Source: Pascua guehoae (taxonomy: Eukaryota; Basidiomycota; Tremellomycetes; Trichosporonales; Trichosporonaceae). From it: a DNA stretch of 59,135 bases. Positions 1-9,993 of this stretch are shown piece after piece. Position 1 is the stretch's first letter, and the number at the start of each line of letters is the position of its first letter. The notes below the pieces were generated by a model, which was not told the origin of the DNA, did no database searches, and was given only the letters and a program-made list of their open reading frames with translations. Made by a program: the position numbers and the translations under genes. The stretch is from positions 6,444-65,578 of the forward strand of contig BCJX01000003.1 of NCBI GenBank assembly GCA_001600415.1, read 5' to 3'.

Positions 1-20
1 TCCCCCCCACCCTCACGGAA

Positions 21-2873
21 ATGGCGGTTACACGCCCCAGGCTGGGGCTTGGCACCCTTCTGGGGATGCTAATCTTCAATCGCAAGGCCACGTTTGCGCT
101 CGTCGCCGTGACGACTCTGCTGTCCAAGGGCGTCCACATCTATGCGCACCACAACGCCCTCAAGGAAGGCCTGTTGACACGATGGTTGTTCTCGTTCTTC
201 TTGCAAGACGTGATACTGCTCGTCATCTGTCACCTGTTCCTCACACGACGGTTCGATGTCAATCGTTCAAGGTTCCTCCGCGTGCTCGTTGGATTTGGAG
301 GAACGCTGCTCCTCTCGACGTCGGTGTTTGCCGCCCTCTCCAACGTGTGCGTCTTTTACAATTCGGGTGTCGAGGTGCACTGGGCCAACGCGTCCCTCGC
401 CAACGACGCCGCCGGACGACGCACGCTCCTCTCGGGTCTCTGGCCTTCCATCTACATCACCCTCGGCTGCATCACCACGGCCACTGTGCTTCAAGTGCCG
501 CTCTACTACATTTTCGAAGTCGCAGCCAACCTCGTCTCTGCGCCGTTCATCGTGGTCGCGTACATTATCGCCGTTGGCCCTCGCCACATCTTCAACAGAA
601 ACACGTGGCGGGGATGGTATGCCTCGGCCCGCCAGCACACATGTTCCAGCACACACGACTACGAGGCGTGCGAGCCCAAAGACTTTGACCTGGATGAATT
701 GACCACGTCTAGTGACGAATACGACCTGGACCACCTCGCATCGGGCGAGGACGAGACGGATGGACTACTACTTGGCACTCGCGGTCCGGTCAGCCCATGG
801 CGCGAGCGTCTCCACCCCCGCAACTGGTCCCGGCCCGAGCGCCTTCGTACCCGCAACTGGTCGTGGCCCGAGCGCCCCAACCCCCGCAACTGGCAGTGGC
901 GCACGCTCGACCCTCGAACCTGGCAGTGGCGAATGCTCAACCCGCGCAACTGGTCGTGGCGTTTGCTCAACCCCCGCAATTGGACGTCCCCATCGCCCTT
1001 CAACCCTCGCAACTGGCCGTGGATGCTCTTCTTCCAGGTGCTCAGCCACGCCGCCGTGCTCGCCGCCATGCTCGCCATGTTCATCCTGTTCATGATGCGT
1101 CCCCGTAAAGCAACGCTCAAGCTCATGAGCTGGACGGCCATCGCGTCCCCCTTTGTGGCCTTGGGAAGCGCGTCCGAGTCGCTTGCAAAGATGAAGCCAT
1201 TGTACAAGTCTGGCATTGGCTTCAAGTGGGACGGCAGGACAGCAATGACGCTCCCAACCAGGTACGACTGGCTTCCGTCCGACAGCCAGCCCGCCGGATT
1301 CGAAGACTGGTACAACGGCCGCAGGCACTATGCGGCGTCGCACGACCCGCTCAAGATTAGCAACCTGGACGACGACGTGCTCGAGGCCCTCGGCGACCTC
1401 AAAAAGGTGCCCATCCGCCACGTGATCACCATTGTCCTCGAGAGCACTCGCAAGGACGTCTTTCCCATTAAAAAGGACGGGTTCATTGTCGACAAATTTG
1501 CCAGCACGTGGGACGACAAGACACTCCCCAGCGACGTCGAAGACCGTCTTTCCACCATGACCTCGACGGCGCGCTACGTTACCGGCGACTTTGACGACGG
1601 CTTTACGCGCCCAAAGGACGAAAACCAGACGGCGCGCGGCGGCATTACGTTTGAGGACACATTTGTCACGTCGACATACACACTCAAGAGCATTGCTGGC
1701 ACCATGTGTGGCCTGGTCCCACTCATCACCGACTTCAACCGCGAGTACAAGAAGCATTTCTACCAGCCTTGCCTGCCGCATGTCCTGGGCGCCCTGTCCA
1801 ACATTGACCACGGGACCGAGACGGGCTTTGTTTCGTACCCGTGGAAGTCGACCTACATGCAATCGGCCACCAGCACCTTTGACGAGCAAGCGGCACTCAT
1901 CCCAAAGATGGGCTATGGCACATACTACGACAAGGAATACCTCCAGTCCGACGAGGCCAAGTTTGGCAAAGTGACGCTCCCAGACGTCAACTACTTTAGC
2001 CTTGTCGAGGAGCCGCTGCTCGACTATATCAAGGACGAGTTTAACATGGCCAAGGCGAACAATAGCCGCGTCATGATTACGCACCTCACGAGCACGAGTC
2101 ACCACCCGTACGGAATCCCAGACACGGACAACGAGAACGAAAAGTACAAGGAGCTCGCCAAGGGTCTCGACGACTTGTCCAAGTGGGTCAATGCGATCGG
2201 CTACGACGACCGCTGGATTGGCAAGATTCTCGTCGCGCTCGACGAGCTCCAAGTCGCCAACGAGACACTCGTCGTGCTTGTGGGCGACCACGGACTATCC
2301 ATTGCAGAAAACGGCAAGCTGCCGACATACTACAATCCCAACACGATCAACAACATTGTGCCCATGGTCTTTTCGCACCCGCTCCTCCCGCCCATCAGGG
2401 TCAACTCGTCGGTGACATCCCGCGACATTGTGCCCACCATCCTCGACCTGCTCGCCGAGACGGGCTCGCTCTCCAAGCCCGCGACCAAGGCCGCCAAGGA
2501 CCTGACTGCAAACTACGAGGGCCAGTCAATGATCCGCCCCATCCACACAAAGAGCAAGAACGGCGTCTCCAACTGGCACTTTACCATTATCAACCCGGGC
2601 GGCGAGCAAATGACGGTCCGCGACGCGCACCACAAGTACTGGGTCCTCACCGTGCCTGTGGGCGATGCCTCGGACGTCGAGTGGGTGTTTAGCGCCGACG
2701 AACACAGCAAGGAGACGGTCATGGACCTCGAGTTTCACGATTTCCTCCGCAAGATTGAGGACAAGTTTAGCCTGGATGCCGCGCGCTGGGCCGAAGAGGC
2801 CGCGTTCATCGGCCGCTGGTGGGTCCAGGAGAACTGGAGGCGCTGGCGCCACGGCTCGTACTCCAGGTTGTAA
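21..2873 (+). CDS. Membrane-anchored sulfatase-family protein with RNW repeats
   Basis: Single uninterrupted 950-codon frame; the ATG is 20 bases from the window edge, so an upstream exon cannot be excluded. The N-terminal third has about five hydrophobic segments (residues about 25-185), then an acidic stretch, then eight copies of an Arg-Asn-Trp motif (nt about 815-1020), two more hydrophobic segments (about 340-395), and a C-terminal catalytic domain. That domain shows the alkaline phosphatase/sulfatase superfamily pattern: VLESTR near residue 472, a Thr/Ser/Cys-rich nucleophile region (TYTLKSIAGTMCG, about 553-565) and the metal-binding GDHG near 755. Family knowledge: such proteins transfer or hydrolyse sulfate or phospho-groups at the cell surface, and the layout recalls LtaS/EptA-type enzymes and related fungal membrane proteins. 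The substrate is unknown. Membrane topology is inferred from hydrophobicity by eye. Confidence 0.8.
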   Translation: MAVTRPRLGLGTLLGMLIFNRKATFALVAVTTLLSKGVHIYAHHNALKEGLLTRWLFSFFLQDVILLVICHLFLTRRFDVNRSRFLRVLVGFGGTLLLSTSVFAALSNVCVFYNSGVEVHWANASLANDAAGRRTLLSGLWPSIYITLGCITTATVLQVPLYYIFEVAANLVSAPFIVVAYIIAVGPRHIFNRNTWRGWYASARQHTCSSTHDYEACEPKDFDLDELTTSSDEYDLDHLASGEDETDGLLLGTRGPVSPWRERLHPRNWSRPERLRTRNWSWPERPNPRNWQWRTLDPRTWQWRMLNPRNWSWRLLNPRNWTSPSPFNPRNWPWMLFFQVLSHAAVLAAMLAMFILFMMRPRKATLKLMSWTAIASPFVALGSASESLAKMKPLYKSGIGFKWDGRTAMTLPTRYDWLPSDSQPAGFEDWYNGRRHYAASHDPLKISNLDDDVLEALGDLKKVPIRHVITIVLESTRKDVFPIKKDGFIVDKFASTWDDKTLPSDVEDRLSTMTSTARYVTGDFDDGFTRPKDENQTARGGITFEDTFVTSTYTLKSIAGTMCGLVPLITDFNREYKKHFYQPCLPHVLGALSNIDHGTETGFVSYPWKSTYMQSATSTFDEQAALIPKMGYGTYYDKEYLQSDEAKFGKVTLPDVNYFSLVEEPLLDYIKDEFNMAKANNSRVMITHLTSTSHHPYGIPDTDNENEKYKELAKGLDDLSKWVNAIGYDDRWIGKILVALDELQVANETLVVLVGDHGLSIAENGKLPTYYNPNTINNIVPMVFSHPLLPPIRVNSSVTSRDIVPTILDLLAETGSLSKPATKAAKDLTANYEGQSMIRPIHTKSKNGVSNWHFTIINPGGEQMTVRDAHHKYWVLTVPVGDASDVEWVFSADEHSKETVMDLEFHDFLRKIEDKFSLDAARWAEEAAFIGRWWVQENWRRWRHGSYSRL

Positions 2874-4077
2874 ATCTACCTACCAAGCCGACGACGTCTC
2901 TTCCGCGAAATGCCCTCGGCTCCAACTCTGTATCACCACCAACCCTGCATCACCACTACCCTATGCATCACCATTACCCCACGTACCCACCGCGTCATTG
3001 CACCCGACAAGCTACTCACGCTCGTGACCTCGCTCCTAGACTTCGGTATTGATCCGGCGCAGGTGGTGGCGATTGCTCACCACGTCCCCTAGACCTCGGC
3101 CTTGGCCTGGCCTCAAAGTTCGTTGCACTCGCTGCAGACCATTGCCCTCGTTGACCGCAGTTCGTTGAGGAGGACCCTGGTGATCCATTGCTCCCATTTC
3201 GCCACGGAGCCAGATATCAGCCGAGCGATGACAGTCTCGATGAGCGTTAGGGGCTCGCTAGACCCGACGGCACAATTATATGGAGTACCTCGCCCCTCAA
3301 TGTTATTATCAACTGGCAACGCGTCAATGTCAGGGAGACGCGGGAGCACGTGCTACACCACTAGCACCGGGGATTAGAGTTGCCTACTTGTATATCTGGA
3401 GGCTCATCCAACGTACGGTGATCTTGGCTTTGTTGAAATCGGCCGAACTGACCGCCGACAAGTGCTGCACCAAAAACCACGCGACGCACGATACCTCCTC
3501 CGGCGACGCAGATACATATATACCTCCTCCTTCTGCGCGTTTGCAGGTACCGAATCCGCAGTCTGAGCACCTATTGTCTCACTACACGCGTCTATGGTGA
3601 AACAATAGCAAGTGTGCTGCACGAAAAGCATCTGGGTTTCGGCCGGTGCTACACACGTCCGAAAACATCCGTCAGCTTGACTGACTAAGAAAGAGAATAA
3701 CAAGGTGCAAACAGTATCAGATACTGCGGAGCGAGGTTCCAGGGTCTCTGGGCGCCACCGCCCTACCGTACCCCGCGCCGCCCCTAGACTTCAGGAGCAA
3801 GAGGGAGTCGAGTCTAGGGGCTTGGCGTGGACGAAAATGTCGGCCTACCAAACCCGACCGTCGAATCATTATCTGATAACCCGGGCCGCCATTCACAACT
3901 CGACCGGCATTGTGCACCACCGCGTACTCGGTCACATGTCACTATCCGGCACTAGCCACATGCATTCACCATTTTACGGCACGTCCATGAAGTGTTGAAC
4001 TCAGTAACGCGAGACTCGATCGCCTGCGCTTGTTGTGCTGGGAAGAATACCATACCACACTAGTCTTCCTCTCGCTC
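2874..4077. other. Intergenic region
   Basis: No convincing gene. Short ORFs here lack domain-like sequence and biased codon use. Near 2930-2985 there are irregular ATCACC-type repeats. At 3869-3879 there is a palindromic double GATA site, listed separately. The right edge meets the mitochondrial insertion. Confidence 0.6.
3869..3879. promoter_or_regulatory. Palindromic GATA site TTATCTGATAA
   Basis: TTATC and GATAA half-sites flank a central T. The core ATCTGATAA matches the extended ATCWGATAA consensus known for fungal iron-responsive GATA repressors (SreA/Urbs1 type). It lies about 580 bp upstream of the siderophore transporter ATG, on the far side of the mitochondrial insertion. Binding is inferred from sequence only. 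Confidence 0.45.
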
Positions 4078-4382
4078 GTGATGTATCTAAGATAGGCATA
4101 GCTAGAAGAATTAGAAGTGAAGCAAGCATGGCAATAACTCCTAGTAATTTATTAGGAATAGATCGTAGAATTGCATAGTAAGGTAGTAGATACCATTCTG
4201 GTACAATTGATGGAGGTGTTTGCATAGGGTTAGCTGGAATATAGTTATCACTGTGTCCCATTACGTTAGGTAGATAGAATACAATAATAGCCATTGCTAA
4301 GAAGAATAAGAAGATTGTAATTAAATCTTTGAACATGTAATATGGATGCATTGGAATTCGATCAGCATTTGAGCTAATTCCC
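4078..4382 (-). pseudogene. cob: NUMT: mitochondrial cytochrome b fragment
   Basis: An AT-rich block of about 305 bp in GC-rich surroundings encodes, on the minus strand, an uninterrupted piece of the C-terminal half of cytochrome b. It runs from [15 protein letters not shown] through the [20 protein letters not shown] region to [13 protein letters not shown] is the conserved quinol-site PEWY motif of complex III. There is no stop codon or frameshift, which suggests a recent transfer. Both ends are abrupt: the protein similarity stops inside a normal cytochrome b sequence and GC-rich nuclear sequence follows. The fragment cannot make a working cytochrome b. The longer ORF reading through it (4001-4507) is a chance fusion with flanking DNA. 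Edges are accurate to about 5 bases. Confidence 0.93.
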
Positions 4383-4457
4383 TTTAAAGAACGCACCCGA
4401 TGCAAAACGTCCTGTCGCTTTCGAGAACCATACAGACGTCTGACCGCAACTTGCAGC

Positions 4458-6452
4458 ATGGCCGCACCAGGTTTAACTTCCAGCGTGCCGCTGGAAAAGA
4501 CAGACACACACGTCGCGCGCGACGAAGAAAAGGCGGCGGATGATCACCCAGTGGCGACAGAGGCCAAGTCGCCCGGCGTGGTGCGCATCGAGGCTGTGGC
4601 CGCTGCCTGGAAACCGTGGCACCGCTGGGCCTTTTTCGTGTCCCTCTTTGTAACTTCCTGTGAGTCACGCGTATACCATTGACCAAGCTGATATCAGATG
4701 TTGTCGGGTGCGTATCCTCTGCCGGGTCATGACGGCGGCCACTTACAGAGCCCAGGCTCGATGGAATGACCCATCCAACCTTCCAGGCCATTGCGATCAG
4801 TCTGTGGAACCGCGCCGGTAACGTCGCCACCTTGGGCGTCATCCGCGCGGCGATCGGGGCCATCTCGCAGCCCATCGCCGCCAAGCTCGCCGACTACTAC
4901 TCGCGCACGTTTGTCGTCATCGCCGCCACAGTCATCTTCACCGTGGGCAACATTGTGCAGGCTACCGCCACAAGCTTTGACAACTACATTGGGGGCAATG
5001 TCATCTACAACCTCGGCTTTGGCGGCCAATTCAGTAAGCTTGTCCGCACACGGCACACGATGGTGACACTCCAGTTCTTACTCTGCTACTTCTCTCGGAT
5101 CTGACAACCCTTCGCTCGCGTCTGGTATTCCTCATCATCCCGTGAGTGGCTGCATTGTTTCTGTGGCAATGACCAACGTTTTCGACACTAACACCAGGTC
5201 GCTCCCGTTCATCATCAACGCCTGGGTGTCGGGCACTGTCGCCCAGAAGATCCTCGCACACACGACATGGCGGTGGGGCTTTGGATGGGTGGCGATCGCC
5301 GTGCCCATCGTCTTCATTCCCCTGCTGTCCTTGCTGTTTATCGGCGAGTTCCGGGGCAAAAAGCTCGGCCTCCTGGACAACATTCCTTCTACACGCCAGC
5401 TTCTCATGTCTGGACGCGGCTGGGTCGATTTCTTCTGGCAAGCCGACGTCGTCGGCATCCTGTGGCTTAGCGCGACCGTCGCACTTGTGCTTATCCCCAT
5501 CACCCTGGGAGGAGGCGACTCGTCCAAGTGGAAGACGGCCCCGATTCTCGCACCGCTCATCATCGGTGTCGCATTTACACTGCCCATGTTCATCTTGTGG
5601 GAAAAGTACTGGAGTAGGCACCCGATGGTCCCGTCCAATGTGCTCTGGACGCGCCATGTCCTGTGCTCCCTTGCGATCCCTTTTATCGGCACAATCACGA
5701 CCATGGTGCAGGGCTCGTACCTCATCTACCTCCTCCTCGTGGCGTTTGGCAAGAGCATCGAAGCGGCAACGCAGGTCGCCAACATTGGATCGTTTGTCTC
5801 GGCCGTCATTGGCTTTGCCTTGGGACTCGTCGTGCGCAAGGTCCGCAGGGTGAAACCCTTCATCATCGCTGGCGCAGCAATGCAGCTGCTCGCGTTTGGC
5901 CTCTTGGTGCGGTACCGCGGCGGCCACAACACGAGTGATTTTGCCGGTCTCGTCGGCGCAGAGGTCGTCCTCGGATTTGGGTACGCGTTCGTCACATACC
6001 CCACACAAGTTGGACTGCAGGCCGTGGTCAAGCACGAGCACCTGGGTATTTTTACCGCCCTCTTCCAGGTCTGCTTCCAGGTCGGAGCCGGTGTCGGCGC
6101 CGCATGTGCCGGTGCCATCTATGTCAACACTTTCCCGGGACGCATGATGGCCGCGCTCACGGCAAGGAACATTCCCAACGCTGCAAATCTCGCAGAGACG
6201 GCGTTTGGTAACCCCGTCCTGTACATTATTGGCCACCCTGTTGGAACGCCAGCACGTGCCGCTATCGAAAGCGCGTACCGCGACGTTCAGCGGTACCTCG
6301 GCATCCTTGGAGCCTGCCTTTCGGCGCTCATGGTTCTCATCAGCCTCTGCCTCGACAACCCCCTCCTCCCGGACACGCAAGAGTCTGAAGCCGCGCGCGA
6401 GGCGGTGCCCGAAGGCCGGGAAAACGCTACAGTTGCAGAGGTCCGCACGTAG
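4458..6452 (+). CDS. Siderophore-iron transporter, MFS (ARN/SIT/Mir family)
   Basis: Five exons rebuilt from splice sites: 4458-4659, 4698-4707, 4756-5033, 5075-5141, 5198-6452. They total 604 codons including stop, with phase closing. The joined protein reads YVVGLDG at the exon 1-3 junction, as in siderophore transporters, then [16 protein letters not shown] and [10 protein letters not shown], also typical of the family. About 14 hydrophobic segments fit the usual ARN/SIT length of about 600 residues. Expected role: proton-driven uptake of ferric siderophores at the plasma or endosomal membrane. Exon 2 is only 10 nt. The start ATG lies 75 bp from the cytochrome b insertion, and the only clear GATA site is beyond that insertion. 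The family assignment is secure; the substrate cannot be read. Confidence 0.88.
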
Positions 6453-7884
6453 AGAGGTTGGACTGGGGGGGTTGAGGGTGAAGGTGGTATTCAGGCTACG
6501 TTCGTAGCACCTATAGTAATCATGCGGGAACCAATGCAGAACAGCACCAGCTACAGAACACGTACGTGCCCATGGTGACAGACCGGGCCCAATAAGTGAT
6601 GTTACTGGTTCAACAGACGAACAGCTCTAGGATTGTAGGGACTCGAGCCTCGGCGGCGCCTGTGCACCCGCGCGCTTCGCTATTTCTGCCCGTACACCGT
6701 TCGCTCGACTTATGCATCGCTCTATCGCCCACTACAACATGAAGGCGCATCGAGGCGCAAGGACTTTGTGATTGTCACGAGGTGAATCTCCCAACTTCAC
6801 ACGTTTTGCGTCGCACGCTCGCGATCAAGAATGACGCGTCACTGGCGGGGTCTCCTGGGGCCAGGAGGCCGACACTTGTAGGCGACGCGTCGCGCGCGCA
6901 ATGTCTTGTTCTCCCTCGGCGGGGTCAGAGCGCGACACGTCGTGGGCCTCATTAGACTTCCAAGCGACGTTCGCAATTCCCAGGGCTCCACAACTGGACC
7001 ACGGGGTTCGCTCCACAGAATGGGACCACGGGTTCGAACCATACCAAAGCGTGAACGACGCACCCAAGAACACCGCCTCGATCGCCTAAACAACAGCGAC
7101 GGTCCCGGGTGCCCATCCTGCCCACATGGTCGGGTTGACAACAGCTTTGAAAGCATCAAATAGCTTTCAGTCCCATACTGAGACCTATCCAACGATGTCG
7201 ACGTCGGAGACGACTTTAACGACGGCAAGACTGTTCTCCGAGGCCTCTATAACGACGGCGACGATGATGGCAATCCTTCGACCTAACGATACTGACTCGG
7301 GTTTGCGGCTATGCATTGCCCAATACATGACGGAACATCGGCATCAAGCATTATCACTTCTCATCCCTCACACCCACCACCACCACCGCGCTGTACACCC
7401 TGTAGCAGGGCGGCCAGAGGCAGCGGCGTCTCGGAGCCAGACGAAGGTTGCACATAGTAGCTGCCTGTAATACGAGTATCCACGTACTCGCTCATTCTGA
7501 TGGCTTAGACGCCGGCGCACAATGCTCCCTCGCTGCTACACCCGTTCCGGTTCGGGCATGTCCGTCACCTCCACTGGGCCGATCAGACGATGTCATTGAC
7601 GCCTGGCCAGATCAAGTAGCCACCATCGCCCACTAACCTTCTTCACGCCTCAGGCGCGTCAACAACCACGCCGCTTTGTTATCTTGTGACTCTGTCCCAA
7701 AGCCCAAGAGCGATCCGGAGCTGGCGGCAAAGCGCCGGTCAATCGCGCACGTGCGTGCATGCTCCAACACTAGCGCTATCCTTAGCACCTGGCATCTGGG
7801 CTCCATGTAGCATCTCCTCACGTTTGATAACCAAGCTTAGACCAGCCCACTGGCACGTCCATAGCCCAACTGTCATCGCCCACC
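6453..7884. other. Intergenic region
   Basis: No supported gene. A near-direct repeat of GGACCACGGGTTCG occurs twice within about 45 bases (6995-7040). It looks like a tRNA T-arm but has no matching stems. A short Asp/Gly-rich frame at about 7192-7285 is low complexity. Confidence 0.55.
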
Positions 7885-9493
7885 ATGCGTACTGAACGAA
7901 ACAGCAACAAACATGGGGATGTGGAACGCGGTCGGCAATGGGACGACCAACAAAGGAGCAGTAGTTGGGGCGGCGGTACCACACAAGGACACTTTATTGG
8001 CCGCACGCAAAGGAGAACCACGACTGCAACACTCTTCCTCGCTGCGATGGTCGTGACGCTCCTACTGTTGAGTGCACTCATCGCGATAGCGCACGCGGCC
8101 CCGCGCCGCTGGCTCCCTGCCGCAACAGGGCCTGACGACTGCACGGACACTCTCAACCCGTACCCAGACGGCCGGCGCCTCTCATTCAAGGACGGCAAGT
8201 TCAAGCTCGTGCTCTTTACCGATCTGCACTATGGCGAGCGGGATGGTGGGAATGTATGGGCTGAGTGGGGTGTTGAGCAGGTGAGTGTAGCGTGGGCTGT
8301 CCGCCCCCGAGACAGTGGTAGTCTCTCGTGCTGACGCGGACGCTCGCAGGACACGAAATCCACGCGCGTCATGAACTATGCGCTCGACGACGAGTCCCCC
8401 GACTTTATCATCTACGGCGGCGACCAGATCACGGGCGAGAACCAGCTGTGGGAAAACGCGACCGTATTCCTCGACCAGATCTTCGCACCCGCGCTGGCAC
8501 ACAACACACCCTTTGCGACAATCTACGGCAACCACGACGAGAGCTACAACATCTCGCACGTCCAGAGCTACTGGTATGAAAAGACGCGTGCCGAGGCGCG
8601 CAAGCTGTCGTGGACGCAGATGAACGCCGACTCGAGCGACGACCCAAAGGGTGTGTTCAACTATTATATCCCCGTCTACGCCGACGACACGGCACGCGTC
8701 CCCTCGCTCCTGTTGTGGTTGTTTGACTCGCGCTCCGGGACATTCAATTCGGGATACTTTAACGTCTCGGACGAAAAGTGGATGTCCCAGGACTGGGTGG
8801 ACCCCAAGGCCGCGACCTGGATCAACGGCACGGCAGCCAAGATGAGGGCCCAGTGGGGCACGCTCCCAAAGTCGTTGGTCTACGTCCACATTCCGCCGTC
8901 GCCCGCCAAGGTGATTGCCGAGGGGGCGGTCGCCAAGGATCCAGAGGGACACCCAGGCATCGACTTTGACGAGCCCATCGACATCCAGGGACAGAATGGC
9001 GCGTAAGTTGGCCCCGGATCGAGAGTAAACTGAAGCCCTCGCAGCGCATTCTGGGGTCGGAATACTCCCGACAAGGCATTCTGGCAGGCAGTGACGGGCA
9101 CACTTGGCGGCGCCGACGGCTCAGGCTTGATTGCCGTGACGGCAGGCCACGACCATGGCAACGACTGGTGTGGGCGTGACAAAGCCGTCGGGCCGTTCAC
9201 ATTCTGCTTTGGCCGGTGAGTCCAGAGGGCGGATCAGCGCGTGACGGAGATGGCAGAGCGGTCGACTGTAGCAAGGGTTACTGATGTACCCCAGCCATAC
9301 GGGGTACGGAGGCTACGGCACCTGGGCACGCGGCAGCCGCGTGTGGCAGGCGGAGCTCGATTCACGGGGCGGCCTCGCCGACCTCAAGTCCTGGATCAGG
9401 ATGGAGGATCACTCGACGGCTAACACTACTACACTGGTTAAGGACGGCCAGACGACGCTCATCAACTCGCGTGATCCAGCTCCAAAGGAGTGA
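7885..9493 (+). CDS. Calcineurin-like metallophosphoesterase (Dcr2-like)
   Basis: Four exons: 7885-8280, 8350-9002, 9045-9215, 9295-9493; 472 residues. A cytosolic N-terminus of about 45 residues is followed by one hydrophobic segment (about 48-72), which suggests a type II membrane or secreted protein. The metallophosphoesterase motifs appear in order: DLHYGE (D113, H115), GGDQITG (D157), GNHDE (192-196), VHIP, and AGHDHGNDW (383-391). These supply the Asp/His/Asn ligands of the two-metal centre. The arrangement matches the fungal Dcr2/purple-acid-like phosphatase group. The target is not evident; yeast Dcr2 acts on phosphoproteins, but transferring that role is inference. Several NxS/T sites (for example NGT, NVS) fit a lumenal or extracellular domain. 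Confidence 0.85.
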
Positions 9494-9993
9494 GCTGGGA
9501 CAGGGTCGAGGATGTCTTACACATGGTCAATGATGATGGGCCCATCCACGGAATGTTACTGGGTCTGCATGCTTGTATGTGCCATCCACGGAATGCGACA
9601 CTACTGATGCATTGGGTTGTGTGGAGACATGGTGCCAAGATAGCCGTCTGGACGACCACCTCCGTTCGTAACAGGGTTGGACCCCACATTCTACAGTACT
9701 CTGACACACTGACCTCTCCCACTCCTACACTGGCTCCGGGCGATAACCGCATTTCGCCGTACTTCTTCGGTACACTCCCGCGCACCAAGCTTCCCTAACT
9801 CCCCTCTCACTTGTGATTCGTCTCTATAGCATCCAAACACGCCGTGACGGTAGACGGAGGCCGTCCGGTGCCTCTGGTACTCTTTGGATTGACCCCAAGG
9901 TGACTTTTATGTCGCGGCACTGGGTGACAAAACCGGCTATTACATTGCTGGCCCGTTCCAAAGGAAACAGTGCTAATCAAACTCGGCCACGAT
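9494..9993. other. Convergent 3' region
   Basis: This lies between the ends of the phosphoesterase (+) and the GT61 gene (-). The 13-mer CCATCCACGGAATG-like sequence occurs twice (about 9542 and 9586). No gene is seen. Confidence 0.55.

Noticed and set aside
768..2291. 507-codon minus ORF
   Set aside because: Antisense shadow of the sulfatase-like gene, caused by high GC3; no domain.
4001..4507. 168-codon minus ORF taken as a gene
   Set aside because: It is the cytochrome b NUMT extended by chance into nuclear DNA on both sides.
6990..7045. tRNA-like GGGTTCGAACC motifs
   Set aside because: The T-arm-like boxes have no pairing stems and no anticodon arm.
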